Part shown: in pieces, positions 1 through 9,121 of the stretch
Layout: each line of letters begins with the position of its first letter
Numbering within the stretch: position 1 is the stretch's first letter
Source of the DNA: Verrucomicrobiia bacterium
GTDB lineage: Bacteria > Verrucomicrobiota > Verrucomicrobiia > Limisphaerales > DASXHY01
DNA: 64,000 nucleotides
Assembly: GCA_035629175.1 (NCBI GenBank)
Contig: DASPIL010000107.1
Span: forward strand, 186,001 to 250,000
Direction of reading: 5' to 3'
Notes under the pieces: model-generated
Databases searched by the model: none
Told to the model about the DNA's origin: nothing
The model's input: the letters and a program-made list of their open reading frames with translations, nothing else
Translations under genes and position numbers: made by a program

Positions 1-346
1 TGCTGCTTTCACTGTTATCTGGGTTCAAACCATACTTCCCAACAAATGCAACATGCGGCAAATAGAAGAACGTGTTCAAACCGAGGTCGGTGGTGCGAAT
101 AACGGGCGGGGTCAGGGACGCAATGAGAATCTCCACCGCGGCTTCATACCTGGCCGGGAGATGGTTTCTCAATGCGCTGGCGAGATGTTGTCCGCGCTGC
201 AGGATGCTCAGCGGTTCGAGTGCGTTCATCGCCGTACGCTGGAACGCAGAGCGATCGAACTTGCGGTGCACCAGGGAGATGTTGTGCGCCAGGCAGGCGA
301 TCGCCTCGGGACCGAGCAACTCCTTGAGTGAACCGCCCTTCGACAT
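1..346 (-). CDS. DNA alkylation repair protein, AlkC/AlkD-like, N-terminal part (cut by window edge)
   Basis: An open frame starts with ATG at 346 and runs off the left edge without a stop, giving 115 residues. It begins MSKGGSLKELLGPEAI and continues with AHNISLVHRKFDR, LEPLSILQRGQHLASAL and NHLPARYEAAVEILIASL. This spacing of short amphipathic helices is what I know from the HEAT-like AlkC branch of 3-methyladenine DNA glycosylases (COG4335 type), which remove alkylated bases. A later stretch, NTFFYLPHVAFVGKYGL, fits the same family. The gene lies 99 bp downstream of pdeM on the same strand, so DNA repair genes are grouped here. The family call rests on pattern recognition of the first third only, so the exact subfamily is uncertain. 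Confidence 0.72.
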   Translation of the reverse strand, partial: MSKGGSLKELLGPEAIACLAHNISLVHRKFDRSAFQRTAMNALEPLSILQRGQHLASALRNHLPARYEAAVEILIASLTPPVIRTTDLGLNTFFYLPHVAFVGKYGLNPDNSESS

Positions 347-445
347 TGTGCATGTGGTGGACGGAAGGCTCGGATGCGGGCTCAGCTTCATGCACAGATT
401 GAGCCGTTCGAACTCGCAGTTCGCAAGCCTGCATCGCGGGTCATC

Positions 446-1120
446 TCAACCCCGCGCCCGCGTCTTTGCTTCAAGCACCCCGCCGCCCGCCACCAGGATC
501 ACCCGGTCATCCGGGGAGGGCGTCACCGTGTGGCCGCCGGTGAACCCACCAAACGCGGGCAATACACACTGATGCTTTTGGATCCAGAAACAGCGAAGCC
601 GCAACCGCTGCCTTGCCATGCCGCGCGTCACCACGACGGGATGCACATGCCCGCAAAGCGCGTACCCTTCTGCGGGTTCATCGAGGGGATGATGATGCAG
701 GAAAAACGGCGGCATTGCATGGCCCTCTTCAACCGTGTCGCAGCCCATCGTCCGCGCCACGCCGGCCGCGCGCCGATCGTGATTCCCCTTCACGAGAACG
801 ACGCATGCGTCGAGCTGCGCGCGCCATTGCTGCAATTGTCGAAGGGTGTCTTCCTCACGCGCGTGTTCCGAGTGAAAGGTGTCTCCGAGAATGACGAGGC
901 GTTCAGCGCCATACTCCGTCACCAACGCGCTCAGCCTGCTGATGTCGTCCGCCGTCGTTCCAGGCGGCACCCACCGAAGCGCATGGCGGAAGGTGGCGTC
1001 TTTTCCAAAGTGAACATCGGCCACGAACAGGGTGCGTGTGCGCGGCCAGAAGAGAGCGCGTTCCGCCAACGCCAGGACGTTTTCGCCTGCCACTTGAAAT
1101 TCCAGTTCCCGCTCAGGCAT
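446..1120 (-). CDS. pdeM: Ligase-associated DNA damage response endonuclease PdeM
   Basis: A 224-residue calcineurin-like metallophosphoesterase. The metal-binding motifs appear in order: VADVHFGKDATFR, GDTFHS, VKGNHDRR and CGHVHP. In bacteria this family (PdeM) is encoded with an Lhr-like helicase, an ATP-dependent DNA ligase and an exonuclease, and is thought to act in DNA repair. The start is placed at ATG 1120 (MPERELEF), because that codon overlaps the helicase stop by 8 bp. An in-frame ATG at 1156 would add 12 residues lying wholly inside the helicase gene. The two genes are almost certainly co-transcribed. The ligase and exonuclease partners are not seen in the window; downstream comes an AlkC-like gene instead. 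Confidence 0.9.
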   Translation of the reverse strand: MPERELEFQVAGENVLALAERALFWPRTRTLFVADVHFGKDATFRHALRWVPPGTTADDISRLSALVTEYGAERLVILGDTFHSEHAREEDTLRQLQQWRAQLDACVVLVKGNHDRRAAGVARTMGCDTVEEGHAMPPFFLHHHPLDEPAEGYALCGHVHPVVVTRGMARQRLRLRCFWIQKHQCVLPAFGGFTGGHTVTPSPDDRVILVAGGGVLEAKTRARG

Positions 1121-3671
1121 GGGCGGGTTCCCGGCGCCTGCGCGGCCTTGTTTCACCCGCGCTCTCGATCACGAGCTCCATTCGCGCGACGCGATCGGCG
1201 AGCTCCTCAAGGCTGAGTTCCTGGCGAAAACGTTCGACGAAAATCGGGAACGCGAACGGCGACGGCGACTCAAGGTCAACGATTCGCATGCGGCTCGCGC
1301 TCATTTTCCGGAGCGCAGCCCGCAACCGGGTTTGTTCCAGTTGATTTTCCAGCACCTCGCGCGACGCCTGATGCAACAGGAGATTGGACGGTTCATACCG
1401 CTGAAAGACCTCATACAACAGGGATGAGGAGATCATCAGCTGCCGGGTGGATTTGCGCGAGCGCCCCACGCCTTCGTGCGTGAGCCCGGCGATTCGTGCA
1501 ATCTCCCTGAATTGTCGGCGGCTCATTTCGCCTGCATTGATGCTGGCGAGAATATCTTCGAGCAGGTTCTCATCACTCAACAATCCGTTTTCAAGGGAGC
1601 GCTCCAAATCCGCTTCGTCTGGCGAAAGCAGTTCCATCCCGTGATCGTTGAATGCCAGTGAAAAGGTGGTGGGATGCTGCCGTCCCAGGCGGTAGGCAAA
1701 CAACGCGCCCAGCCCCTCATGAACCAAACGTCCTTCGAATGGATAGATGAAGAGGTGATGTCCCTCGCGGCTCTTGAACTTCTCGATGAGCAGTTCGTCT
1801 GTGGCTGGAATGGCCGAGAGTTTCGACTGGATTTCCAGAACGCCCCGCAAGCGCTCCATCTCAGGCGTGTCGAAAATCCCGCGCCGCGCCGCGTCGAGCC
1901 GGGTTCGCATCCCTTCCGCGAGGCGCGTTGAGAGCGGCAGGCGCCCGCCCATCCATCGAGGCACGCCGCGCGGTCCCTTGCGGGCAAGCCGCACGTGGGC
2001 GCGCATGTCCCGCACGCGAACGAGTTCGAGGTTGCGCCCCGCAAAAAGAAACCGATCGCCGCGTTTCATCTTCGCCAGAAAAGATTCCTCAACCGAACCC
2101 AGCCGCGCCCCGCGAACAAATTGAACCTGGATCGAGGCATCGCTCGTGATCGTGCCAATGTTCATGCGATGTTCCCGCGCCAGCCGTTCGTCCCGCATCA
2201 TGAAGCGGCCGTTCTCATGAGTAAGCCGCGCGAATTGAGGGTAGGCCTTCAATGACTGCCCGCCGCGCGCGGTGAAATCCAAGGCCCAGCTCCATTCCGC
2301 ATCAGTCAAGCTGTGGTAAGCGAGGGTGGTCCGCGCTTCAGCGAGCAGCGCGTTCTCATCAAAACCGCCAGCCTCATCCATTCCTCCGGCGCCCACGGTG
2401 GCGAGATGCTGAACAAGGACATCGAGCGGTGCGCGCAAGGGCGGACGTCCTTCAAGGCTACCCGCAATGGCGAGGTCGCGCGCCGCCGCAATCTCGACGA
2501 GTTCGAGGGTGTTGGCTGGAACGCAATAGATGATGCTCTCGGCGCCGGGCCGATGTCCGCTGCGTCCCGCTCGCTGCAGCAACCGGGAAACGCCTTTGGG
2601 ACTGCCGACTTGAAGCACCGCGTCCACGGGCGCGAAATCAACCCCAAGGTCGAGGCTGGACGTCGCAACAACGGCTCGCAGGCGCCCTGTGCGCAGCCCG
2701 TCCTCGGCATCGGCCCGCACTTCATTCGACAGCGAGCCGTGGTGCAACCCCAGCTTGCCTTCCCAATCAGGCATCGCCTGCGCCAGGCCCTGGAACCACA
2801 GCTCGGCCTGCGATCGCGTGTTGGTGAATACGATGCTGGTCGTATGCCTGCGCAACAACTCCGTCACGCCGTTCAGCAGGTGCAATCCGAGGTGCCCGCC
2901 CCACGGGTAGCGTTCCACCGCGGGCGGCAGCAATGTCTTGATGGAAGTGCGTTTCACGGGGCCGCCCTGGACGAGCGCCATTGGACGGGCATTGCCTTCG
3001 CCATCGTAACCACCGAGCGCCAGTGCCGCATCCGCCAGATTGCCAAGTGTCGCCGACAAGCCCCAAACGCGCACCGTCGGAGCCAGCGTCCGCAGCCGCG
3101 CCAGCGCGAGCTCTGTGAGAACTCCGCGCTTCGTCGAAAGCAATTCATGCCATTCATCAACTACGATCAATTGAAGTGAACGGAAGTGATGCAGGAAAGT
3201 GGGCTGGCTCAGGAGCAGCGTTGCGCTTTCGGGAGTGGTGACCAGGCATTCAGGCGGACGTTCTGAAATCTTCTTCCGCTTGTGCGCCGAGGTGTCGCCG
3301 GTGCGCCGGGCGACCTTCCAGTGCGGCCACAGTTCTGCAGTCGATGACGCGAGGGCAGACTCAGTGTCTGCGGCAAGGGCGCGCAGCGGCGTGATCCAGA
3401 GCACGCGCATGCCGCCGCCGCGATCGTCGCGGCGCATCCCCTGCAGCAGGGCGGCGAACCAGATGGCGAACGTTTTTCCCGCGCCCGTTGTGCAATGGAG
3501 CAGACCCGAGTCTCCGCGGCCGATGCGCTCCCAAACTTCGTGCTGAAAGGGGAAAGCAGACCAGCCGCGCTTTTCAAACCACGCGTGGATGCTTGCTTCG
3601 GCGGGCACACTTTTCACCGCGGAAATATACACGCGATTGCATGGTCCGCGACTCGCAGTCAGCGGATGCAA
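1113..3671 (-). CDS. Ligase-associated DNA damage response DEXH-box helicase (Lhr-like)
   Basis: A superfamily 2 helicase of about 850 residues. Walker A is TTGAGKT at residues 61-67, motif II is VVDEWHELL, motif III is SATLGN, and the second RecA domain contains TSSLDLGVDF and LLQRAGRSGHR. The long C-terminal part matches the Lhr-core architecture (winged helix plus beta-barrel). Lhr-type helicases are 3'-5' DNA translocases linked to repair; this subfamily is defined by its neighbourhood with a ligase and PdeM. The ATG at 3671 gives an unusually long, poorly conserved first 20 residues. A GTG near 3611-3620, just before PAEASIHAWFEKRG, is a plausible real start. It overlaps pdeM by 8 bp. 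Confidence 0.88.
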   Translation of the reverse strand: MHPLTASRGPCNRVYISAVKSVPAEASIHAWFEKRGWSAFPFQHEVWERIGRGDSGLLHCTTGAGKTFAIWFAALLQGMRRDDRGGGMRVLWITPLRALAADTESALASSTAELWPHWKVARRTGDTSAHKRKKISERPPECLVTTPESATLLLSQPTFLHHFRSLQLIVVDEWHELLSTKRGVLTELALARLRTLAPTVRVWGLSATLGNLADAALALGGYDGEGNARPMALVQGGPVKRTSIKTLLPPAVERYPWGGHLGLHLLNGVTELLRRHTTSIVFTNTRSQAELWFQGLAQAMPDWEGKLGLHHGSLSNEVRADAEDGLRTGRLRAVVATSSLDLGVDFAPVDAVLQVGSPKGVSRLLQRAGRSGHRPGAESIIYCVPANTLELVEIAAARDLAIAGSLEGRPPLRAPLDVLVQHLATVGAGGMDEAGGFDENALLAEARTTLAYHSLTDAEWSWALDFTARGGQSLKAYPQFARLTHENGRFMMRDERLAREHRMNIGTITSDASIQVQFVRGARLGSVEESFLAKMKRGDRFLFAGRNLELVRVRDMRAHVRLARKGPRGVPRWMGGRLPLSTRLAEGMRTRLDAARRGIFDTPEMERLRGVLEIQSKLSAIPATDELLIEKFKSREGHHLFIYPFEGRLVHEGLGALFAYRLGRQHPTTFSLAFNDHGMELLSPDEADLERSLENGLLSDENLLEDILASINAGEMSRRQFREIARIAGLTHEGVGRSRKSTRQLMISSSLLYEVFQRYEPSNLLLHQASREVLENQLEQTRLRAALRKMSASRMRIVDLESPSPFAFPIFVERFRQELSLEELADRVARMELVIESAGETRPRRRREPAHA

Positions 3672-3707
3672 TGTTGCAGGATCTGCGCCTGCTGAAGGAA
3701 TCTACAG

Positions 3708-4166
3708 CTATTGGGGAAGCTTCAGCCGGCCTTCGTCCAAATCGATGAACTCGAACATCGTTTGAACAGTTCCCGGAGGAAGGCCCAATTCGGCGAGCCG
3801 CTCATTCAAGCGTTGCGTTCCCGCATCGCGCCAGCCCCGCTTGATCATGAACGCATTCCATATCTCGATCTCTTCCTCACTGGGCCTGCGTCCGTTCTTG
3901 AATGCCCAATCGAGGAGTTCTTCATCGCTTCCGCCCTTGAGTGTTTCGATTTCCAACTTCGCGTAATCGATCTGAAGGAACCGGCAGCAGCGCGAGTCGA
4001 AACTCGTTGACATCGAGGTGCCGCGGGCGGCCTGCCAGTCGGGTGGGAGTTTGCCTGCGGCCGCGAGCCTGATCTTATCGATCATTCGGCCGAAATAAAC
4101 AATGCCGTCAATTTGATCGAAAGGGCTGCGCAGCCCTGGAATGATCGTCGGATTTGGGAGTGCCAT
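3708..4166 (-). CDS. DUF5069 domain-containing protein
   Basis: A 152-residue soluble protein starting MALPNPTIIPGLRSP at ATG 4166. An upstream in-frame ATG at 4283 adds 39 residues with no family resemblance, so I prefer 4166. The conserved stretch IVYFGRMIDKIRLAAAGKLP and the later LLDWAFKNGRRPSEEEIEIWN are typical of DUF5069, a family of unknown function common in Verrucomicrobiota and Planctomycetota. No membrane segment or signal peptide is visible. It lies 36 bp downstream of the helicase start, on the same strand, and is separated from the next gene upstream by 56 bp. The reaction is unknown. Confidence 0.75.
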   Translation of the reverse strand: MALPNPTIIPGLRSPFDQIDGIVYFGRMIDKIRLAAAGKLPPDWQAARGTSMSTSFDSRCCRFLQIDYAKLEIETLKGGSDEELLDWAFKNGRRPSEEEIEIWNAFMIKRGWRDAGTQRLNERLAELGLPPGTVQTMFEFIDLDEGRLKLPQ

Positions 4167-4222
4167 GCCGGGAGAAAACCACGTTCTGCCGCGTTGCGCA
4201 AGGTGCGCTGGACAAGTGCGAA

Positions 4223-6319
4223 TCACTGTTGCCGCTCGATCCACACGGGCTGCGTGAAGGCGCCGTTGGCAGCAATATCCCACACCTCAAAACGCACCCA
4301 CGTCCTTCCGCTGAGATCCACTGGCGTTCGAAGCGAGCGATGGCCGAAGCTTTCAGTGTCGGAAAGATCAATGCGCTGACGGTAAGTCTTCTCTCCATCG
4401 CCCGACACGACTTCCGCAAAGGAAAGCGGGAACGTCCATTCCAATTCCGTTTCCATCACCACATGCGAATTGGTGATTGCCAGCGTCTGCCCGCTTTGCC
4501 GTCCGCCCACGTTGAAGCGAGGAATAAGAATTTCACCTGTTGTCGTGAAAAAGGCCCCGCTGCGCAACGCATCGAGCACAGGCTGCCAGCCCTCGTCAAA
4601 GCGGGGAAGCTTTGCAAGCCTCAGATAGTTCATGTTCATGTGCGCGTAGGTTTCAAAATCAGGTTCCATCAGGAACGTGTCCACTTCTCCCAGCACCTGC
4701 TTCTTCGCGCCCCAATTCGACATGTCATCGAGCAGATCCAGGACGCGCCACCCGAGCGTCGGCCGCGACAGGTCAGCCGGCATTGCCTTCCATGCAGCTC
4801 CAAGAAATCTGTCCGAGCGGAAGAATTCCGTGTTCCTGTAACGGTCCGGATACTCGAACGAAGCCTTGATGCGCGGATGCGCCGTCCACATGAGGCCGCC
4901 TTCCGCCTCGAAAAGCCTCAACACATCGGCGGGATTGCCGACTCGATAGACTTTGCCGTGGGTTTCCGTTTCTTCCATGAACGCCTTTCCTGCAGGCCGA
5001 TTCAGCGTCCAGTTGATGGGCTTGGGAAAGAGGCTGAGCCAATGCCCGCCGAGATGCACGTTCGGCTCTTCGCCAGGAAGCAGGAGCAGCTTGTCGTCCG
5101 AGAGCCGCCGGCATTCCTCATGCATTACCGTTAATTTGTGCAGCCGTTCGGCTTCGGGAATGCGTGATCCATCCTCGTAATGATACTCGGCGAGGTGAAC
5201 GATCTCAGCCCCGCGAGCCTTGAATGTTTTAATGAACCCGGGAGATTCCAGTTCTGGTGGCAGCGCATTGGTGGATCCGCGTTTTCGCGCGTCCAGCACT
5301 TGCTTGGAATGCTCCACATGATAATGGCTCGTGAACGTGATGTGGCCGGGAACACGCTTGTAATGGTCGCCGCGGGTGTAGCGCGCGACCTCATCGAGCG
5401 TCCCGCGTTCGCTGTCAGCTGAAAGGAGATAAAAGACTCCCAACGACTGTTCCGTCCCAGGCGGCGCGTTAAACCAGGGGACGTAACGGTTATCACCAGT
5501 CGTCGATTGGCGAATTCCAAAACCGAGGCCGCGAACGTGTCCCCGGTATCCGCTTCCCTGCCATACGAAATGAAGATTGTACGCCTCATCCTGCGGATAG
5601 AAGAAGCGGTGCGGTGCCGGGAACACCGCGAGGCTGCCCTGCTGATTGCGTGCCACAAGCGTTCGGCCAGCGACCTTGATGGGCCGCGCTTCAGCCGCAG
5701 GGTCAGGCGCGACGCTCTGCAGCTGGCCCGAGGGATCGTTCCACGCGAAAGCATCCCAGTTGACTCGTTCAGTGGACAACCCCGTGTCGTAAATAATTGC
5801 CCGCCAATCCTGCTCCGTTTTCAGGACTGTCTCGACATGGATCAACGGACTGTTTCGGTAGAACGTCAGGCGGAGGTCGCCAGCGAATGTTCCCGCGCTT
5901 GCCTCCGCGACGCTGACTGTCGTGCGCGTGCCCAGATGGGTTGTGCGCACATGGCGCCTTCCCAGTTGGACGGCGTACGTTTCGTAGTGCCGCCGCGGTG
6001 TGTTGTCGAAGAACGCTCCCCAGCCTTGCGGGTTCGTTGAGTCGCGGCTGCCGACTGTCAGGATCGTAACGGGATTCAATCCGCGCGCGATGACCTTCGG
6101 TGGCTGGCCTTCCCCTGATATCGCGAGCGACTCAATCAACGGCTGCGCTGAGTCCAGATTGACGATTGCCGTCCCTGACTGTTCTGCGGACATCGGCCAC
6201 GTGATGACAGCTCTTTGCCCATCCTGTTGCACCAACACGCCGGAATCCGCGGCGCCCGCCTGGCAGACAGCCAGGAATGCAATCAACGAGCTGAGGAACG
6301 AGAAATAAAGTCGTCGCAT
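4223..6319 (-). CDS. Secreted PHP/CehA-like metal-dependent hydrolase domain protein
   Basis: About 698 residues from ATG 6319 (MRRLYFSFLSSLIAFLA). This is a clear signal peptide ending near CQAGAAD, so the protein should be exported. The first 320 residues are beta-rich. The second half has histidine-rich motifs that resemble a PHP or CehA-type hydrolase: FTSHYHVEHS, IVHLAEYHYEDG, LLPGEEPNVHLGGHW and MWTAHPRIKASF, then GEVDTFLMEPDFETYAHMN. In that family such His/Asp/Glu residues bind metals for phosphoester or related hydrolysis. I infer the domain from motifs only and cannot name a substrate. An in-frame ATG at 6361 adds 14 residues and would spoil the signal peptide. Confidence 0.6.
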   Translation of the reverse strand: MRRLYFSFLSSLIAFLAVCQAGAADSGVLVQQDGQRAVITWPMSAEQSGTAIVNLDSAQPLIESLAISGEGQPPKVIARGLNPVTILTVGSRDSTNPQGWGAFFDNTPRRHYETYAVQLGRRHVRTTHLGTRTTVSVAEASAGTFAGDLRLTFYRNSPLIHVETVLKTEQDWRAIIYDTGLSTERVNWDAFAWNDPSGQLQSVAPDPAAEARPIKVAGRTLVARNQQGSLAVFPAPHRFFYPQDEAYNLHFVWQGSGYRGHVRGLGFGIRQSTTGDNRYVPWFNAPPGTEQSLGVFYLLSADSERGTLDEVARYTRGDHYKRVPGHITFTSHYHVEHSKQVLDARKRGSTNALPPELESPGFIKTFKARGAEIVHLAEYHYEDGSRIPEAERLHKLTVMHEECRRLSDDKLLLLPGEEPNVHLGGHWLSLFPKPINWTLNRPAGKAFMEETETHGKVYRVGNPADVLRLFEAEGGLMWTAHPRIKASFEYPDRYRNTEFFRSDRFLGAAWKAMPADLSRPTLGWRVLDLLDDMSNWGAKKQVLGEVDTFLMEPDFETYAHMNMNYLRLAKLPRFDEGWQPVLDALRSGAFFTTTGEILIPRFNVGGRQSGQTLAITNSHVVMETELEWTFPLSFAEVVSGDGEKTYRQRIDLSDTESFGHRSLRTPVDLSGRTWVRFEVWDIAANGAFTQPVWIERQQ

Positions 6320-6457
6320 AATATTGAAACACTTTGAGCAACGCGCCGCCGGCCGTGCCAATCGTGCGGTGATAGCTTTGCCGAAAACATGAGCACACGT
6401 TCGCGCGTGATCAAGCCAAAGGCTGTTGTTTTGATTTCAGGAACAACCGCGGGGTGA

Positions 6458-7738
6458 TCAGCGGCGTCTTCGATGTGGCGTCCACGAACGCTGTGATCCT
6501 GATCCCGCGGGTCCTCGATGCGGCTGGTGTCCTGATCGGCTGGAGTGGGAAGCTCGATTGCCCTGCGCGTGCTCAGTTGCAGGGCGCTCGCCTTGCGGGG
6601 GTTGAACCCCGTAGTTGAAACCTTCCGCGCGCTTGCGCACAAGGCCGCGGCCGATGAACCGCTCGAGCGACCGCAACTCGGCATGGTCTTCGGGTGTGAC
6701 GAAGCTGATCGCATCGCCCACGGCATGCGCGCGGCCAGTGCGTCCAATGCGATGCACATAGTCTTCGGGATGCATCGGGAAATCGTAATTCACCACATGC
6801 GAAATGCCGTCCACGTCAATGCCGCGCGCGGCGATATCGGTCGCGACAAGCACCCGGACCGCGCCTGATTTGAAGTCCTTCAAAGCGCGCAGCCGTTGAT
6901 TCTGTGAACGGTTGGAATGCAGGGTCGCGGTCCGGATCCCCTTTTGTTCCAGTTGCCGCGCCAGCCGGTCAGCACTGTGTTTCATCCGCGAGAAAACGAG
7001 CACCATGTTCATCTCCGGCTCCGCCAGCAAATGGAGAAGCAGACTCGTCTTCAGATGTTTCGGCACTTCATACACCAACTGCGTCACCGTTTCGGCAGGA
7101 TTGGCGCGACGGCCGATCTGGATTGTTTTCGGCGAGCGCTGGAAATCGTGGGTCAAGGCCTCGATCTCCCGCGACAATGTGGCTGAGAAGAGCAGGGTCT
7201 GTCGTTTGTTGGGCAACTGTTGCACGATCCGGCGAATGGATGGCAAGAATCCCATGTCGAGCATGCGGTCGGCTTCATCGAGCACAAGGTGCCGCAATTG
7301 CGAGAAATTTGCGCAGCGCTGGCCCATCAGGTCGATCAGCCTTCCGGGAGTGGCAATGATGATGTCCGTCCCAGCGCGCAGCGCCTTGATCTGCGGGTGT
7401 TCCCCAACGCCGCCATACACGGTGGCCACGGTCAGGGGCAGATACTTGGAGTACGCCTTTACGTTCTCCTCAATTTGCACGACGAGTTCGCGCGTGGGGG
7501 CGATGATCAGGACGCGTGTCGCGCGATGCTGATTTGTGCTCGAATTGGCGAGCTTCGTGAGAATAGGCAGCGTGAACGCTGCGGTTTTTCCGGTGCCCGT
7601 TTGCGCGATGCCGATGAGATCGTGGCCGCCAATGATCGGGGGAATGGCGGCGACTTGGATGGGCGTGGGTTCAACGTAACCCGCTTCCGTCACCGCCCGC
7701 AAAATGTTCGCATCCAAACCTAAATTCGTGAAAGGCAT
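6458..7738 (-). CDS. rhlE: DEAD-box ATP-dependent RNA helicase RhlE
   Basis: A 426-residue DEAD-box RNA helicase. Visible motifs are the F-x-x-L-G start (MPFTNLGLD), the Q motif EPTPIQ, Walker A AQTGTGKT, PTRELVVQ, LDEADRMLDMGF, FSATLS, ARGIDVDGISHVVNYD and HRIGRTGRA. The short, basic, low-complexity C-terminus ending PHRRRR is typical of RhlE, which acts in ribosome assembly and RNA turnover. The start at ATG 7738 matches the usual RhlE N-terminus; the in-frame ATG at 7819 adds 27 unrelated residues. The gene runs toward the PHP-like gene, 138 bp away, and I see no clear terminator between them. Confidence 0.93.
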   Translation of the reverse strand: MPFTNLGLDANILRAVTEAGYVEPTPIQVAAIPPIIGGHDLIGIAQTGTGKTAAFTLPILTKLANSSTNQHRATRVLIIAPTRELVVQIEENVKAYSKYLPLTVATVYGGVGEHPQIKALRAGTDIIIATPGRLIDLMGQRCANFSQLRHLVLDEADRMLDMGFLPSIRRIVQQLPNKRQTLLFSATLSREIEALTHDFQRSPKTIQIGRRANPAETVTQLVYEVPKHLKTSLLLHLLAEPEMNMVLVFSRMKHSADRLARQLEQKGIRTATLHSNRSQNQRLRALKDFKSGAVRVLVATDIAARGIDVDGISHVVNYDFPMHPEDYVHRIGRTGRAHAVGDAISFVTPEDHAELRSLERFIGRGLVRKRAEGFNYGVQPPQGERPATEHAQGNRASHSSRSGHQPHRGPAGSGSQRSWTPHRRRR

Positions 7739-7862
7739 AGCGCGCAAGTGTGCCAGCGTCTGGCGCAATAGCACGCAATAACCTCTCGCATTTTGGGCAA
7801 TGCGCCAGGGTTCGGCCATCCCTTCGATTCGCGAAGAGACGGCATAAATCGCAGCCTGATCC

Positions 7863-7988
7863 TTACTTCTTTTTTCCGGCGGTTTGCTTCGCCGCAGCAG
7901 CCTGCTTCTTTTTCTGATCGGCTGCGCTGGCTTGTGTGTTCTTCTGGTTGGACTTCTTCTGGTTTGCTTTTGGTGAGCGATCGCCCAT
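7863..7988 (-). CDS. 41-residue lysine-rich small protein
   Basis: A short frame reads MGDRSPKANQKKSNQ, continues with Gln/Ala/Lys-rich sequence and ends QTAGKKK, with TAA at 7865-7863. About one third of the residues are lysine and there is no hydrophobic segment. Upstream of the ATG at 7988 lies a GAAAG-like ribosome binding site. I recall very similar small proteins (MGDKSPK... ending AAGKKK) annotated as hypothetical in diverse bacteria, often as lone genes. The composition suggests a nucleic-acid-binding or ribosome-associated peptide, but that is inference. It lies between rhlE (downstream) and the divergent TauE/SafE gene. Confidence 0.7.
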   Translation of the reverse strand: MGDRSPKANQKKSNQKNTQASAADQKKKQAAAAKQTAGKKK

Positions 7989-8136
7989 GGGATTGTCTTT
8001 CGTTAACCGAGTTGCGCTTCCTGAACGTCAGTGTCCGGAATGCTCGCACATCATCATCATGGCCACGCATCTGTAAACGAATTTCGGGCTGGTTGATGCT
8101 CCCGCGATAGATTCTGCGCGACTCAGGGCCTGCCGA

Positions 8137-8895
8137 TTGGCACCATCCACGCCCTTGAACCTGGAACCGTGGCAATGGATTTTTTTGGCGGTTGGGGCGT
8201 TTTTCAGCGGCCTTTCGAAAACAGGGATCGCGGGGCTCGGCATCCTCACTGTTGCCTTGTTCGCGAACGCACTGTCTGCCCGTGACTCCACCGGCGCGCT
8301 GCTGCCGCTGTTGATTTGCGCGGACGCTTTCGGTGTGGCGTTCTTCCGCAAGCATGCCGATTGGTCTCAACTCCTGAAGCTCTTTCCATGGGTCATCATT
8401 GGCGTGGTGCTCGGAACATTGGCGCTGGGTGCATTGAATGATGCCCAGGCACAGCGAACCATTGGCGGGCTGCTTGTCGCCATGGTGGCGATGCAATTCT
8501 GGCGCCGCCGGCAATCCGGCGACATTGCCGCACGGCTTCCCCACAGCCGCGTATTCGTGGCGCTCACGGGAATTGCGGCGGGGTTTGCCACGATGACTGC
8601 AAACGCCGCCGGGCCGATCATGTTTATCTACCTGCTGGCCGTGGGTTTGCCAAAACTTGCATTGGTCGGAACAGGGGCGTGGTTCTTCCTGATCGTCAAC
8701 GTCTTCAAGGTTCCGTTCAGCGTGCACCTCGGCTTGATCCACGCAGAATCGCTTCTCATCGACGCAATCCTGTTGCTCCCGATGATTCCGGGCGCGCTGC
8801 TGGGACCGGTCATTCTCAAGCGAATCAACCAATCGATGTTTGAGACGATGGTTCTGGTATTCACCATCATCGCCGCAGTCCGCCTGTTGATCTGA
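8137..8895 (+). CDS. Sulfite exporter TauE/SafE family (TSUP) permease
   Basis: A 252-residue integral membrane protein with seven to eight hydrophobic segments. Examples are WIFLAVGAFFSGLSKTGIAG near the start, VIIGVVLGTLALGAL, and LLPMIPGALLGPVILKRI near the end. The GLSKTGIAGLG motif and the second-half repeat (GIAAGFATMTANAAGPIMF) are hallmarks of the TauE/SafE family, which exports sulfite, sulfonates or other small organic anions across the inner membrane. No ATG precedes the first membrane segment in frame, so a TTG at 8137 is the likely start. The substrate cannot be told from sequence. The gene is divergent from the small lysine-rich gene and stands alone. Confidence 0.85.
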   Translation: MAPSTPLNLEPWQWIFLAVGAFFSGLSKTGIAGLGILTVALFANALSARDSTGALLPLLICADAFGVAFFRKHADWSQLLKLFPWVIIGVVLGTLALGALNDAQAQRTIGGLLVAMVAMQFWRRRQSGDIAARLPHSRVFVALTGIAAGFATMTANAAGPIMFIYLLAVGLPKLALVGTGAWFFLIVNVFKVPFSVHLGLIHAESLLIDAILLLPMIPGALLGPVILKRINQSMFETMVLVFTIIAAVRLLI

Positions 8896-9121
8896 ACTCA
8901 ACCGCGAGACTGCACAAAAGGAAACCCTGCCAAACCCGAAAATGCATTGTGCCCGCGCATCGTCTACATAGATTGAGCGCGTCCCCGTCGTCCTCTGCGG
9001 CGCAATCCATGCGATGCCCCGGACACGGACTGCCACGAGGCAAAACATCGACGGGAAACAAAATGTCCAGAACGGGATGCGCCGTTCGTCATAACAGATA
9101 ACACACAATCCAAAGAACCGT

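Noticed and set aside
374-1216. A plus-strand open frame of 280 residues over pdeM
   Set aside because: It is the complement of pdeM, whose metal motifs are convincing; the translated sequence has no domain signature.
2313-3179. A plus-strand open frame of 288 residues inside the helicase gene
   Set aside because: Antisense shadow of the helicase, with no recognisable motif.
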